Source of the DNA: a bacterium
Lineage (GTDB): Bacteria; Chloroflexota; Dormibacteria; UBA8260; Bog-877
Direction of reading: 5' to 3'
Length of the DNA stretch: 15,555 nt
Assembly (NCBI GenBank): GCA_021791455.1
Contig: JAJYWM010000093.1
Location: 1 to 15,555, forward strand
The translations under genes were made by a program, and so were the position numbers. The notes below the pieces were generated by a model. It saw nothing but the letters and a program-made list of their open reading frames with translations, was not told where the DNA came from and did no database searches. Of this stretch, positions 8,301-15,381 are shown piece after piece; position 1 is the stretch's first letter, and each line of letters begins with the position of its first letter.

Positions 8301-9537
8301 CATCGACCGACAGCCCGCCCGACCTCGTGCGCCGCACAAGATCCTCATAGGCGGCGCGGAAGTCGGGGAATTTGAGAAGGTGGGCGCCACGTATGACCGG
8401 CACCAATAGAAAGCGGCTGCCATCGCCGCGTTCGACGTCCACCGCAAGGCCCAGATTGACCCCGTCCCGTACCACCCTCTGGGGCGCGCCATCTTGCCTG
8501 CTGAACCCCGCGGAGAACACTGGCATGTCCCGGGCGGCCCGCACCAAAGCGAAGGCCAGGAGATGAGTGAAGGAGACCTTGAGATCGGCACGCCCAGACT
8601 CGGCCAGCCCCTCGTTCAACTGGCGGCGGCGGAGCTCCAGGACCGGGACCTCCAGGGTTCTGAAGCTGGTCGCCGTGGGGATGGCGAGGCTCTCCTCCAT
8701 CGCGTCGACGAGCTTGGCCGCTGACCCCTTGATCTGGAGTACCTGGGTTGCCCCAGGCGCGGCGGGGGTTGGGCTCCGACTGACGTCGTCCCGGCGGATC
8801 AGGCCACCTGGGCCGGTCCCGGCCACTGCTCGAAGGTCGACGCCCTTGATCGCCGCGGCCCGCCGAGCCAAAGGGGTCGCGTCCAATTGCAAGGTGGACG
8901 GCGGCGCCTGAGGCGAGTCCTCCCGCGGCGCCCCCGCCGCCATCGCACTCCCGTCCGAAGACTCCTTCGGAGCCTCGGGCTCGGGCTGGATGCGGGCGAT
9001 CACGGTACCGACGGAGACCGTCTCTCCCTCTGGAATCAAGACCTCCAGGACCCTGCCCCCGACGGGAGCTGGGACCTCCGCGTCCACCTTGTCGGTCTGA
9101 ATCTCGACCAGCGTCTGACCGGCCTCGATGCGGTCACCTGGCTGCTTGTGCCAGGTGCCCACTACCCCCTCAGTCACGGACTCACCCAGAGCGGGAAGAG
9201 GAATCGCTACAGGGTCAGCGGGCGCGGCCCGGGGGCTGTCCGGCTCCCCGGTCGCGCTCTCCGCCGAGGTGCCCGCGCCGTCGACAGCGCCCCCGAGGGC
9301 CATCTCCGCCAAGGGAGCTCCTATGGCGACCACTTCCCCCTCGGTCGCCACGATGCGCGACAGCACCCCTGATGCCGGCGCGGGCACCTCGGCGTCAATC
9401 TTGTCGGTCTGAATCTCAACGAGAGTCTCGCCAGCGGTAACTCGGTCACCGACCTGCTTCCGCCAGGCGCCCACCACCCCCTCGGTCACCGACTCCCCCA
9501 TCTGAGGCAGCGTCACCGCCAGGGTCTTGCTCGGCAA
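5317..9537 (-). CDS. kgd: Fused 2-oxoglutarate dehydrogenase: two lipoyl domains, PSBD, E2 succinyltransferase and E1
   Basis: This single 1406-aa chain carries almost the whole complex that turns 2-oxoglutarate, CoA and NAD+ into succinyl-CoA. In order: lipoyl domain 1 (about 5-80, lipoylated K46 in QTDKIDAE); an Ala/Pro-rich linker; lipoyl domain 2 (about 110-184, K150 in QTDKVDAE); a second linker; a peripheral-subunit-binding domain (about 218-252, DATPLARRAA through GGLIRRDDV); an E2 acyltransferase (about 270-510, catalytic H480 in STYDHRLVQG); and a thiamine-diphosphate E1 (about 545-1406) with RTHGHLAARLDPLG, LGMAHRGRLN, THNPSHLEVV, HGDAAFTGQG, NNQIGFTT and GHNEGDEP. HNPSHLE marks a 2-oxoglutarate E1. 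The E2-E1 half matches actinobacterial Kgd/OdhA (about 1230 aa), but those lack lipoyl and binding domains. The start is TTG at 9537 with GGAG 5 nt upstream. The symbol follows the E2-E1 family; the architecture differs from it. Confidence 0.92.
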   Translation of the reverse strand: MPSKTLAVTLPQMGESVTEGVVGAWRKQVGDRVTAGETLVEIQTDKIDAEVPAPASGVLSRIVATEGEVVAIGAPLAEMALGGAVDGAGTSAESATGEPDSPRAAPADPVAIPLPALGESVTEGVVGTWHKQPGDRIEAGQTLVEIQTDKVDAEVPAPVGGRVLEVLIPEGETVSVGTVIARIQPEPEAPKESSDGSAMAAGAPREDSPQAPPSTLQLDATPLARRAAAIKGVDLRAVAGTGPGGLIRRDDVSRSPTPAAPGATQVLQIKGSAAKLVDAMEESLAIPTATSFRTLEVPVLELRRRQLNEGLAESGRADLKVSFTHLLAFALVRAARDMPVFSAGFSRQDGAPQRVVRDGVNLGLAVDVERGDGSRFLLVPVIRGAHLLKFPDFRAAYEDLVRRTRSGGLSVDDLAGATITLTNPGGVGTVASVPRLMAGQSAIVAVGAIGLPPGFGTMSRDDAAALGVQPVMTVTSTYDHRLVQGLESGMLLQKLERLLAGDGQLYEDVFGSLQLDLPALDLSAPARRLPLSTGSGSAPSQELMWAVAAGMSLVKAYRTHGHLAARLDPLGSEPPGDPSLEPSTVGLNQSLMARIPAEMLRVAVRGATLAEALPQMRQTYCGTLAYEIEHISSHEQRTWLRSQIESGANLAKLTADEQRQLLHRLAQVDAFERFLRKTYLGQHTFSIEGVDALVPMLEHLIELLARDGTREVVLGMAHRGRLNVTARIVGRSLEDIIAEFESGAYLGGASTGDVKYHYGAEGVARTRDNREVGVVLTHNPSHLEVVNAVVEGRTRARQTKDKTTVISQDTRAAIPVLIHGDAAFTGQGVVTETLNLQSLEGYRVGGTIHIIANNQIGFTTLPDEGRSTRYASDVAKGYDIPIVHVNGDDVEACLAAVRLAVAYRATFERDVLIDLIGYRRLGHNEGDEPAYTQPLMMAKIRSHPTPVQVYGKQLVEQGVVSETDVEQEQASCYQEMADAHARAVAQRADLAAAAQPAGTMSEPEGLPTTPTAVSVGRLAELDRELGLVPEGFQLNPKLNRFFAQRPLAFEPPGRVLWAQAEALAFASLITEGVAIRLTGQDTERGTFSQRHLVLHDVATGSAWAPIQHLADARATFEVHNSPLSEVAAMGFEYGFGVTKPEALVLWEAQYGDFFNNAQVVIDQFVAAGQAKWDQESRLTLLLPHGYEGSGPEHSSARIERFLELAAEGNIRVAYPSTAAQYFHLLRLQALAPERRPLIVFTPKSGLRLQAATASADELATGSFEPVLMDPAGPTPAATKRLLLATGKVAHELMARRDKDGAKDVTVVRLELLYPFAATAIAQVLSQYRDLSSVAWVQEEPKNMGAFSYVAPRLQALLPVGLRLDYVGRRAQASPSEGSMSAHLVEQERLVREAVLGALAAPGKEDA
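9064..9198 (-). repeat. Lipoyl-domain core, second copy of an internal tandem duplication
   Basis: Residues 114-158 of the fusion protein match residues 10-54 (9376-9510) at 36 of 45 positions by direct comparison. The shared blocks include GESVTEGVVG and TLVEIQTDK. Both copies keep the lipoylated lysine, so both are probably functional swinging arms. Confidence 0.85.
9376..9510 (-). repeat. Lipoyl-domain core, first copy of an internal tandem duplication
   Basis: This is the partner of the copy at 9064-9198, covering residues 10-54 of the fusion protein with the lipoyl attachment site at K46. The linkers between the copies are Ala/Pro/Ser-rich and do not match each other, so the duplication is confined to the folded domain. 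Confidence 0.85.
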
Positions 9538-9765
9538 AGGATCTCCAGTGTGGGCGAGCCGAACTGAAGCTCAGCGGCTCACGTTCCTAGTTGCTTCTGT
9601 ATACGATTCTAGGGATGACGACCGTGGTTGGGGTCAGCCTCTTGACTCCTGGAGCCGAAAGGCCCAAGATATTGCGCCTAGGCCCTGCGACAACCGCTAC
9701 ATATGGTTCGGCAGCCACCTAGACACCTCTAGTCAACCACCCATCGTCCCGCCAGGAGGAAACCC
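9538..9765. promoter_or_regulatory. Divergent promoter region between the 2-oxoglutarate dehydrogenase operon and nrdJ
   Basis: The 228-nt spacer lies between two outward-facing genes and is less GC-rich than its surroundings, as expected for promoters. A candidate nrdJ promoter is TTGACT (9642-9647), 17 nt, CAAGAT (9665-9670); the -35 is good and the -10 poor. On the minus strand TAGAAT (9611-9606) could be a -10 for the dehydrogenase operon, but no matching -35 is evident. A short inverted repeat CTAGA-CACC-TCTAG (9719-9732) lies in the nrdJ leader. I see no convincing NrdR box pair and no B12-riboswitch core. Confidence 0.45.
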
Positions 9766-12582
9766 GTGGACCGATCCTCAAGCAACCCCGAGCCCGCTGG
9801 CATTTCACACCGGGGAGGCCAGCCGGCTAGCCCCAGCCAGGCCACCAGCCCGACGGAAGCGCTCCGAATCTCCCGCCATTTCACCCGGCCGGGATTGCAC
9901 CCCTTCGACACCATCACCTGGGAGCGGCGCAACGCCACGATCGCCAATGAGAAGGGTGAGATCGTCTTCACCCAGGAGGATGTCGAGGTACCGGCGAACT
10001 GGTCCCAGCTGGCCACCAACGTGGTCGTTTCCAAGTACTTCCGGGGTATGTTGGGCAGCCCCACTCGGGAGACCAGCGTCCGCCAGCTGATCTCCCGAGT
10101 GGCGGACACCATCCGCGACTGGGGACGCCAGGGCCAGTACTTCGCCAGCGACGAGGACTTGGAGGTGTTCCACTCCGAGCTATGCGCCATCCTGGTCAAC
10201 CAAGTCGCCGCGTTTAACAGCCCGGTCTGGTTTAACCTCGGCGCAGAGCCCAACCCTCAAGTGAGCGCCTGCTTCATCAACTCCGTCGAGGACACGATGG
10301 AGGCCATCCTGACCCTGGCCAAGACCGAGGGGATGCTGTTCAAGTGGGGATCCGGCACCGGAACCAACCTCTCCACCATCAGGTCCTCCGTGGAAAACCT
10401 CGGCTCGGGCGGAACGGCCAGCGGTCCAGTGTCGTTCATGAAGGGTTTCGATGCGTTCGCAGGTGTGATCAAGTCCGGCGGTACGACACGGCGAGCGGCC
10501 AAGATGGTGATCCTGAACGCCGACCACCCTGACATCGTTGACTTCATCAACTGCAAAGTCCGCGAGGAGCGCAAGGCCTGGGCCCTGATCGAGGCTGGCT
10601 ACGACGGGTCGTTCACCGGAGAGGCCTACTCCTCCGTGTTCTTTCAGAACTCCAACAATTCGGTCCGGGTATCCGATGAGTTCATGCGCGCCGTCATAGA
10701 GGACAAGGAATGGCGCACCTATGCCGTCACCGATCGCAGCCGAGTTATAGGAACCTACCGGGCTCGTGACCTCATGCAGCAGATCACGGAGGCAGCATGG
10801 GCCTGCGGGGACCCGGGACTGCAGTTTGACACCACTATCAACGAGTGGCACACCTCTCCCAACTCTGGACGCATCAACGCCAGCAACCCATGCTCCGAGT
10901 TCCTGTACCTCGACGATACGGCCTGCAACCTGTCCAGCATCAACCTTCTCAAGTTCCTTGGCGACGACGGCGCCTTCGATGTCGAGGGGTATCGGCATAC
11001 GATCCAGGTGATGCTTACCGCCATGGAGATCATGGTCGGATACGCCACCTATCCGACCGAAAAGATCACGGCCAACAGTCACAAGTTCCGGCCGCTTGGT
11101 CTCGGCTATGCCAACCTTGGCGCCGTGCTCATGGCCCTTGGGCTGCCTTACGACAGTCCCCAGGCTCGTGACTACGCAGGGGCCTTGACGGCAATTCTCA
11201 GCGGCGAGGCCTACGCCCAATCATCTCGCATTGCCAAGAAGGTCGGCCCCTTCGAAGGGTACGAGGTCAACCGTCAGCCCATGCTGCGGGTCATGGAAAA
11301 GCATCGGGCGGCTGCCTACAAGATCTCTGATCAGTACACGCCGGCAGCGCTGCTGGCCGCCGCTCGCAAGGCGTGGGACGATGCCCACGAGTTGGGAGCG
11401 GTCGAGGGGTATCGCAACTCTCAGGTAACCGTCCTGGCACCCACCGGAACGATCTCTTTCATGATGGACTGCGACACCACAGGCGTCGAACCCGACATAG
11501 CCTTGGTCAAGTACAAGAAGCTGGTCGGTGGCGGCCTGCTGAAGATGGTCAACAACACGGTGCCTGCGGCTTTGACCAAGCTGGGCTACGGCGAAGAGGC
11601 AGTCTCCGACATCATTGCTTACATCAACGAGCATGACACGATCGAGGGCGCTCCGCACCTCCGAGAAGATGACCTGGCGGTGTTCGACTGTGCCTTCCCG
11701 CCGGCCAACGGCCAGCGGTCCATCACCTGGAAGGGTCACATCAGAATGATGGCCGCCGTCCAACCGTTCATCTCTGGCGCCATCAGCAAGACGGTCAATC
11801 TCCCAAAGGAGGCGACCCCTGACGATGTGGAGCAGGCGTATACGGACGCCTGGAAGCTGGGGCTGAAGGCCGTGGCCGTCTATCGTGACGGCAGCAAGCG
11901 CAGCCAGCCGCTCTCAACATCGAAGAAGCAGGCTACGTACAACGGGCAGGAGGTCGCTGAAGCCCGCCCGGCACGCCACCGTCTGCCCTCGGAGAGGGCC
12001 GCAATCACCCACAAGTTCGACATCCAGGGGCACGAAGGCTATCTCACGGTGGGTCTGTACGAAGATGGGCAGCCCGGTGAGATATTCCTGAAGATGGCGA
12101 AGGAGGGCAGCACCCTCAGCGGCATGATGGACTCGTTCGCCACCGCCGTCTCCGTGGCCCTGCAGTATGGAGTCCCCCTGCGTCTCTTTTGCGCCAAATT
12201 CGCTCATAGCCGGTTTGAGCCGGCCGGCTACACCGGCAACCCGGAGATCCCGATCGCGAAGTCGATTGTCGATTACATCTTCCGTTGGTTGGCGGCACGC
12301 TTCTTGTCTGCAGAAGACCGAGACGCGCTCGGCATCATCAGTCGGCGCGAAGAGGTGATCGGAGGGATGGGAATGACGCCCGCGTCGGTGGTAACTACAC
12401 CACCCTCAAGTCACGGCCCGGTTGCTGCACCGAATCAGGCAAATGCAAAACAACTGGCGGCGGACCTGACCTTTCGTAACCAGGAGGACGCCCCCTCTTG
12501 CTCAGACTGCGGTGCGCTTATGGTACGCAACGGGGCATGCTACAAGTGCATGAACTGCGGCAGCACTTCCGGGTGTTCCTGA
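9766..12582 (+). CDS. nrdJ: Vitamin B12-dependent (class II) ribonucleoside-diphosphate reductase
   Basis: This 938-aa enzyme makes deoxyribonucleotides using adenosylcobalamin to form the thiyl radical, so it works with or without oxygen. After a roughly 35-residue Ser/Pro-rich leader come typical class II segments: FNSPVWFNLG (150-159), QVSACFINS with C169, FKWGSGTGTNLSTIRS (192-207), NASNPCSE with the radical cysteine C376 and partners N374 and E378, and C387 in TACNLSSINL as the second active-site thiol. APTGTISFMMDCDTTGVEPD and QPFISGAISKTVNLP follow. The C-terminus is a zinc ribbon (C912, C915, C928, C931) with two further cysteines near the end that probably re-reduce the active site. 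Length and the terminal ribbon fit the long NrdJ type of Actinobacteria and Chloroflexi. It starts at GTG 9766 with AGGAGG at 9754-9759. No nrdR gene is adjacent. Confidence 0.95.
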   Translation: MDRSSSNPEPAGISHRGGQPASPSQATSPTEALRISRHFTRPGLHPFDTITWERRNATIANEKGEIVFTQEDVEVPANWSQLATNVVVSKYFRGMLGSPTRETSVRQLISRVADTIRDWGRQGQYFASDEDLEVFHSELCAILVNQVAAFNSPVWFNLGAEPNPQVSACFINSVEDTMEAILTLAKTEGMLFKWGSGTGTNLSTIRSSVENLGSGGTASGPVSFMKGFDAFAGVIKSGGTTRRAAKMVILNADHPDIVDFINCKVREERKAWALIEAGYDGSFTGEAYSSVFFQNSNNSVRVSDEFMRAVIEDKEWRTYAVTDRSRVIGTYRARDLMQQITEAAWACGDPGLQFDTTINEWHTSPNSGRINASNPCSEFLYLDDTACNLSSINLLKFLGDDGAFDVEGYRHTIQVMLTAMEIMVGYATYPTEKITANSHKFRPLGLGYANLGAVLMALGLPYDSPQARDYAGALTAILSGEAYAQSSRIAKKVGPFEGYEVNRQPMLRVMEKHRAAAYKISDQYTPAALLAAARKAWDDAHELGAVEGYRNSQVTVLAPTGTISFMMDCDTTGVEPDIALVKYKKLVGGGLLKMVNNTVPAALTKLGYGEEAVSDIIAYINEHDTIEGAPHLREDDLAVFDCAFPPANGQRSITWKGHIRMMAAVQPFISGAISKTVNLPKEATPDDVEQAYTDAWKLGLKAVAVYRDGSKRSQPLSTSKKQATYNGQEVAEARPARHRLPSERAAITHKFDIQGHEGYLTVGLYEDGQPGEIFLKMAKEGSTLSGMMDSFATAVSVALQYGVPLRLFCAKFAHSRFEPAGYTGNPEIPIAKSIVDYIFRWLAARFLSAEDRDALGIISRREEVIGGMGMTPASVVTTPPSSHGPVAAPNQANAKQLAADLTFRNQEDAPSCSDCGALMVRNGACYKCMNCGSTSGCS

Positions 12583-12635
12583 TGGGGAGCCCTTGGCGAA
12601 TTTTCGCCTGAACGTTGGCGACTTTCGCGAAGCAG

Positions 12636-12664
12636 ACGCCCGGAGAGCAATCTCCGGGCGTTTT
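12636..12664 (+). terminator. Intrinsic terminator of nrdJ
   Basis: There is an 11-bp perfect stem (ACGCCCGGAGA 12636-12646, TCTCCGGGCGT 12651-12661) closed by a GCAA tetraloop of the stable GNRA type, followed by a short T run, TTTT. It is 54 nt past the nrdJ stop. The reverse strand has no U tract, so it acts in the plus direction. An outer inverted pair, TTCGCCTGA (12602-12610) and TCAGGCGAA (12698-12706), brackets it. Confidence 0.88.
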
Positions 12665-12733
12665 GCTGTCCAGAAGCAGGATTCGCGGCTCTGGATCTCA
12701 GGCGAAGGGAGCCCTCGGGGTCCCTGGAAGGTG

Positions 12734-12779
12734 AGATAAGCCCTCACGAGGACGTGCGGAATCCTCGGAGGGCTTATCT
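12734..12779. repeat. Large hairpin-forming inverted repeat downstream of the transposase
   Basis: Perfect 12-nt arms AGATAAGCCCTC (12734-12745) and GAGGGCTTATCT (12768-12779) enclose a second 6-bp pair CGAGGA (12747-12752) and TCCTCG (12762-12767), with one unpaired A and a 9-nt loop. Neither strand has a U tract after it. It lies 24 nt beyond the transposase stop codon, so it may block read-through between the convergent nrdJ and transposase genes, or mark the mobile-element end. No second copy is visible in the window. Confidence 0.7.
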
Positions 12780-12802
12780 GTAATCGCTGAGCGGTGTCTG
12801 GG

Positions 12803-14347
12803 TCAGGCGGCCAGAGCCACCTGACCTCGGGAGTGGGGAACTTTGGGCGGGTGGGCCGTCTCCTCCCGGTCTAGGTGGCGCAGATGGAGGTTGACCGCCA
12901 CCCAGCCGACCATCGAGAGCAGGGCGAGATTGATCTCGCCTCGCAGCTGGAAGTGCTCCTTTGTCAGGCCGATGACGTTCTTGCTCTTGAATAGGTTGTA
13001 GCTCCGCTCCACCCCCGACCGCCGGGCGTACCGCTCGCGCCACTGCCTGGTTCCCCACCTCGGGTACTGGTAGCCCATGGGCGCGTACTCGGCTTTGAAC
13101 GTGCCCGTTTTCAGGCAGCAGGCCTCGTCATCGCCATGGTTGCCCTGGCACACGGCAAGTTTGGGGTCGCGTCCCCGCATTGAGCTCGGAACCTTGGGGC
13201 AGCCGAGCTTGCGGCCGCGGAACAGCGGCGAACTCACCCGTGCCTTGGTGGGCGTCGGCTGCCCGTGCGCCACCAGAGCGTATTGCTCACGCTCCTCGAC
13301 GTCGCGGCAGAACTGTTCCCACCTCCTCTTGCCCTCCCCCTCCTTGCGCTCGCCCACAGCCGGCGCAACCAGGTGCCAGAGTCGCTGGGGCAACTGCGGC
13401 AAGAACGGCCAGCCCTGCAGCACGAGGCAGCTTTTCCAATCGGGGTCCCGCTTGGACTGATCCTCCTTGAAGTCGAAGACTGGAGACAGACCCCGCTCTC
13501 GAAGTGCGTCCAGCCACCTTCGCCCGCCGGTGAACCCACGGTCCGCGATGATCGACCCCGGCCTATCCCCTGCCTTCAGCAGCCGGTCGACCAACCTCAA
13601 AGCGACAGGCCAGTCGTTGTGGTTGGCGGGGCGCGTGTCGGCTCCGTAGACATACTCACGACCACCGTCGGTCAGGACCGCACTTGTGTCCCAATAGCCC
13701 AGCCAGGACTCGTACTGGGCCATGGCTTTCTGCAGGGGGGACTGCTCCTCGGGGGACGCCTCGGCGTCGAACGAGCTCACACCCTGTTTCATCTTCCGCC
13801 ATCTGGCTTCGCGGTCGGAGGCGAACTTGCCGGCCAGGATCGACTTCTGGCTCACCGGCCGGCAGGCCGCCGGAATCTTGGTCGTATCCAGCGAGATGGT
13901 CGAACCCGGCTCCATTCGCGGAGCGGTGCCGCGGATGAGGCGGAATTTCAGCTCATCGAGTGCCACCCGGGTATCATTGCTATCGAGAAGCTTGCGCAGG
14001 GCAACCGCCTTGACGTCGTCCTCACCACGACATGCGCCCAGAGCGCTGGCCAAGGCAGCCTTGGTCCGGTACAGCTGCCACTGGGACGGTGCCTCCGGGG
14101 CGGATCGGTGCTGGTGGAGTGGACCCGCTGGTGTGCCGTAGAGTTGGAGGAGTTGGCCCGGAGTGGACTCGCGGCTCAGAGTTCGCGCCAGGCAGCTGAT
14201 GGTCTTCGCCCTCTGAGTAAGGGCTTGATGAACGAGGCCACCGATCAGGACCCGCACGGGGACCAGGCTCCGCCCCCGCCTGGGGCGAATGGCTTCGTCC
14301 AATTCCCGAAAGAACTCGGCCATCGGATCGAGGAGGTCCTCGACCAT
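12803..14347 (-). CDS. DDE transposase, IS4-type with YREK signature
   Basis: This is a 514-aa cut-and-paste transposase of the RNase H-like DDE class. The catalytic triad is visible: D154 in ISLDTTKIPA, D269 in IIADRGFTGG and E447 in RSGVERSYNLFKSK. Around the last acid, Y440-(2)-R443-(3)-E447-(6)-K454 fits the IS4-type YREK signature exactly. Between D269 and E447 is a long insertion with cysteine/histidine-rich text (CQGNHGDDEACC near 400-411) that could bind metal. The catalytic residues are all present, so it may be active. The ATG at 14347 has AGGA almost touching it, too close for a good ribosome site. The same frame stays open upstream through the stop codon of the preceding gene (14371), so the true start may lie earlier or translation may be coupled. 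The exact IS subgroup is not recognised. Confidence 0.85.
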   Translation of the reverse strand: MVEDLLDPMAEFFRELDEAIRPRRGRSLVPVRVLIGGLVHQALTQRAKTISCLARTLSRESTPGQLLQLYGTPAGPLHQHRSAPEAPSQWQLYRTKAALASALGACRGEDDVKAVALRKLLDSNDTRVALDELKFRLIRGTAPRMEPGSTISLDTTKIPAACRPVSQKSILAGKFASDREARWRKMKQGVSSFDAEASPEEQSPLQKAMAQYESWLGYWDTSAVLTDGGREYVYGADTRPANHNDWPVALRLVDRLLKAGDRPGSIIADRGFTGGRRWLDALRERGLSPVFDFKEDQSKRDPDWKSCLVLQGWPFLPQLPQRLWHLVAPAVGERKEGEGKRRWEQFCRDVEEREQYALVAHGQPTPTKARVSSPLFRGRKLGCPKVPSSMRGRDPKLAVCQGNHGDDEACCLKTGTFKAEYAPMGYQYPRWGTRQWRERYARRSGVERSYNLFKSKNVIGLTKEHFQLRGEINLALLSMVGWVAVNLHLRHLDREETAHPPKVPHSRGQVALAA

Positions 14348-14370
14348 TTCCTGCAGAACTACTCGATCTA

Positions 14371-15381
14371 TCAGACGACGCCACCCAGGAGACGGGCCTT
14401 GCGGGCAGCATCCGTGGGACGGCTGGGACGGGATAGATCCAGGTCATCGACCGAGTGCATGGACTTCAGGCCAGCAGCCTGGAGGAAGACATGGAGTTGT
14501 TCCCACCCCTCGATCTGCTCTCGAATCCACGCCTTGCGCAGCCGGCTCGGCGTGACCCGAAGCTTGGGGTACTGGCCCCGCATCCGCCGGATCAGCATGT
14601 CGGTCAGTTCCGAGGTCTGGCCCAGCGCCACCGGGGGCGGGTACTGGGCAATGAGGGCGTTGTCTCCAGCTCTCGCCGCCAGCTCCTCCAGGTCGCCCGC
14701 GAACCTCGCGAGCACAGGGACCTCGCGGGAAGCCTCGGGATTGGGCACTCGCACCCAGAGGCCAGCGCCGGGACGCCGGAACACATCCGTGCCCGCGACA
14801 AAGCGACAGTCCACGCTGTCCAGCCCAGCCCCGCGACACAGCAGCAGCATCGCCCGCACCCGGTCACAGGTGCCGTCGTTGCGGAAGGTCTCCGCAGCGT
14901 TGATGGCGATCAGGAGCTCGTGATCCCCAGTCGGCTCTAGCCTTCTCGACCGGGAGATCGGCGTGCTCGTGGGAAACAGCTTGGGGAAACCAGTCCTGAA
15001 GCTGCCGAGCTGCGACTTGTACGAGATCTGGGACTTGTAGGTAACGTGGCCCTCCGACAGCAGCGCCGACCGCTCACCCTGGATCTCGTCCAAAGCGAAG
15101 TCGGGGTTCAGCCGGTCCGGATGCTCACCCGCCAGCCAGTAGACATGACGGGCCAAGGTGCACCTTCTGCCATCGAGGACACGCTTGGAGTCGCTCGTCC
15201 GCCGCGGATCTGCGGCCAGGATCTCGATGAACAGTGGCAGCGCCAGCTCCCACTGCGCATCGTCGGTGGCCAACCTGGAGCGGTACGACCGATCCGCTAC
15301 CGCCCGGTACGGGTTGCCTTCAGGCAATGCCATGAGCGTCGCCAACGGCCCCGCAAGGAGCCCGCCGACTACGCCAGGCAA
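14371..15381 (-). CDS. Integrase-like protein with degenerate tyrosine-recombinase motifs
   Basis: I do not recognise this 336-aa protein by family. Its C-terminal half reads like a tyrosine recombinase catalytic domain with the key residues changed. RAMLLLCRGAGLDSVDCR (about 176-193) matches the LLLxTGLRxxE box with the catalytic Arg replaced by Asp. TPSRLRKAWI (277-286) matches the HxLRHTFA box with His replaced by Ser and Arg kept (R282). The following segment EQLHVFLQAAGLKSMHSVDDL (293-313) matches the helix that normally carries GH and the nucleophilic Tyr; both are absent. An N-terminal helical part (30-130) would correspond to a DNA-binding arm. If the resemblance is real, it is a non-catalytic DNA-binding relative. 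It stands just upstream of the transposase on the same strand, 23 nt before its ATG. The start is uncertain: TTG 15381 has AGGAGG only 3 nt upstream; ATG 15333 lacks a site. Confidence 0.5.
   Translation of the reverse strand: MPGVVGGLLAGPLATLMALPEGNPYRAVADRSYRSRLATDDAQWELALPLFIEILAADPRRTSDSKRVLDGRRCTLARHVYWLAGEHPDRLNPDFALDEIQGERSALLSEGHVTYKSQISYKSQLGSFRTGFPKLFPTSTPISRSRRLEPTGDHELLIAINAAETFRNDGTCDRVRAMLLLCRGAGLDSVDCRFVAGTDVFRRPGAGLWVRVPNPEASREVPVLARFAGDLEELAARAGDNALIAQYPPPVALGQTSELTDMLIRRMRGQYPKLRVTPSRLRKAWIREQIEGWEQLHVFLQAAGLKSMHSVDDLDLSRPSRPTDAARKARLLGGVV

Noticed and set aside
9538..9765. Cobalamin riboswitch or NrdR box before nrdJ
   Set aside because: The leader after the candidate promoter is only about 95 nt, too short for a B12 riboswitch, and no convincing B12 box or paired NrdR boxes are visible.
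10180..11220. 346-aa minus-strand open frame inside nrdJ
   Set aside because: It is antisense to a well-conserved part of NrdJ, including its radical cysteine motif; long antisense frames are common at this GC content.
12585..12715. Direct repeat GGGAGCCCT (12585-12593 and 12707-12715) as a target-site duplication
   Set aside because: Both copies lie on the same side of the transposase genes and flank only the nrdJ terminator, so they do not bracket the element; at this GC content a 9-base match is not significant.
13265..14923. 552-aa plus-strand open frame opposite the transposase and integrase-like genes
   Set aside because: It has no recognisable motif, is Arg/Ser/Pro-rich as expected for antisense of high-GC coding DNA, and the minus-strand transposase has its catalytic residues.
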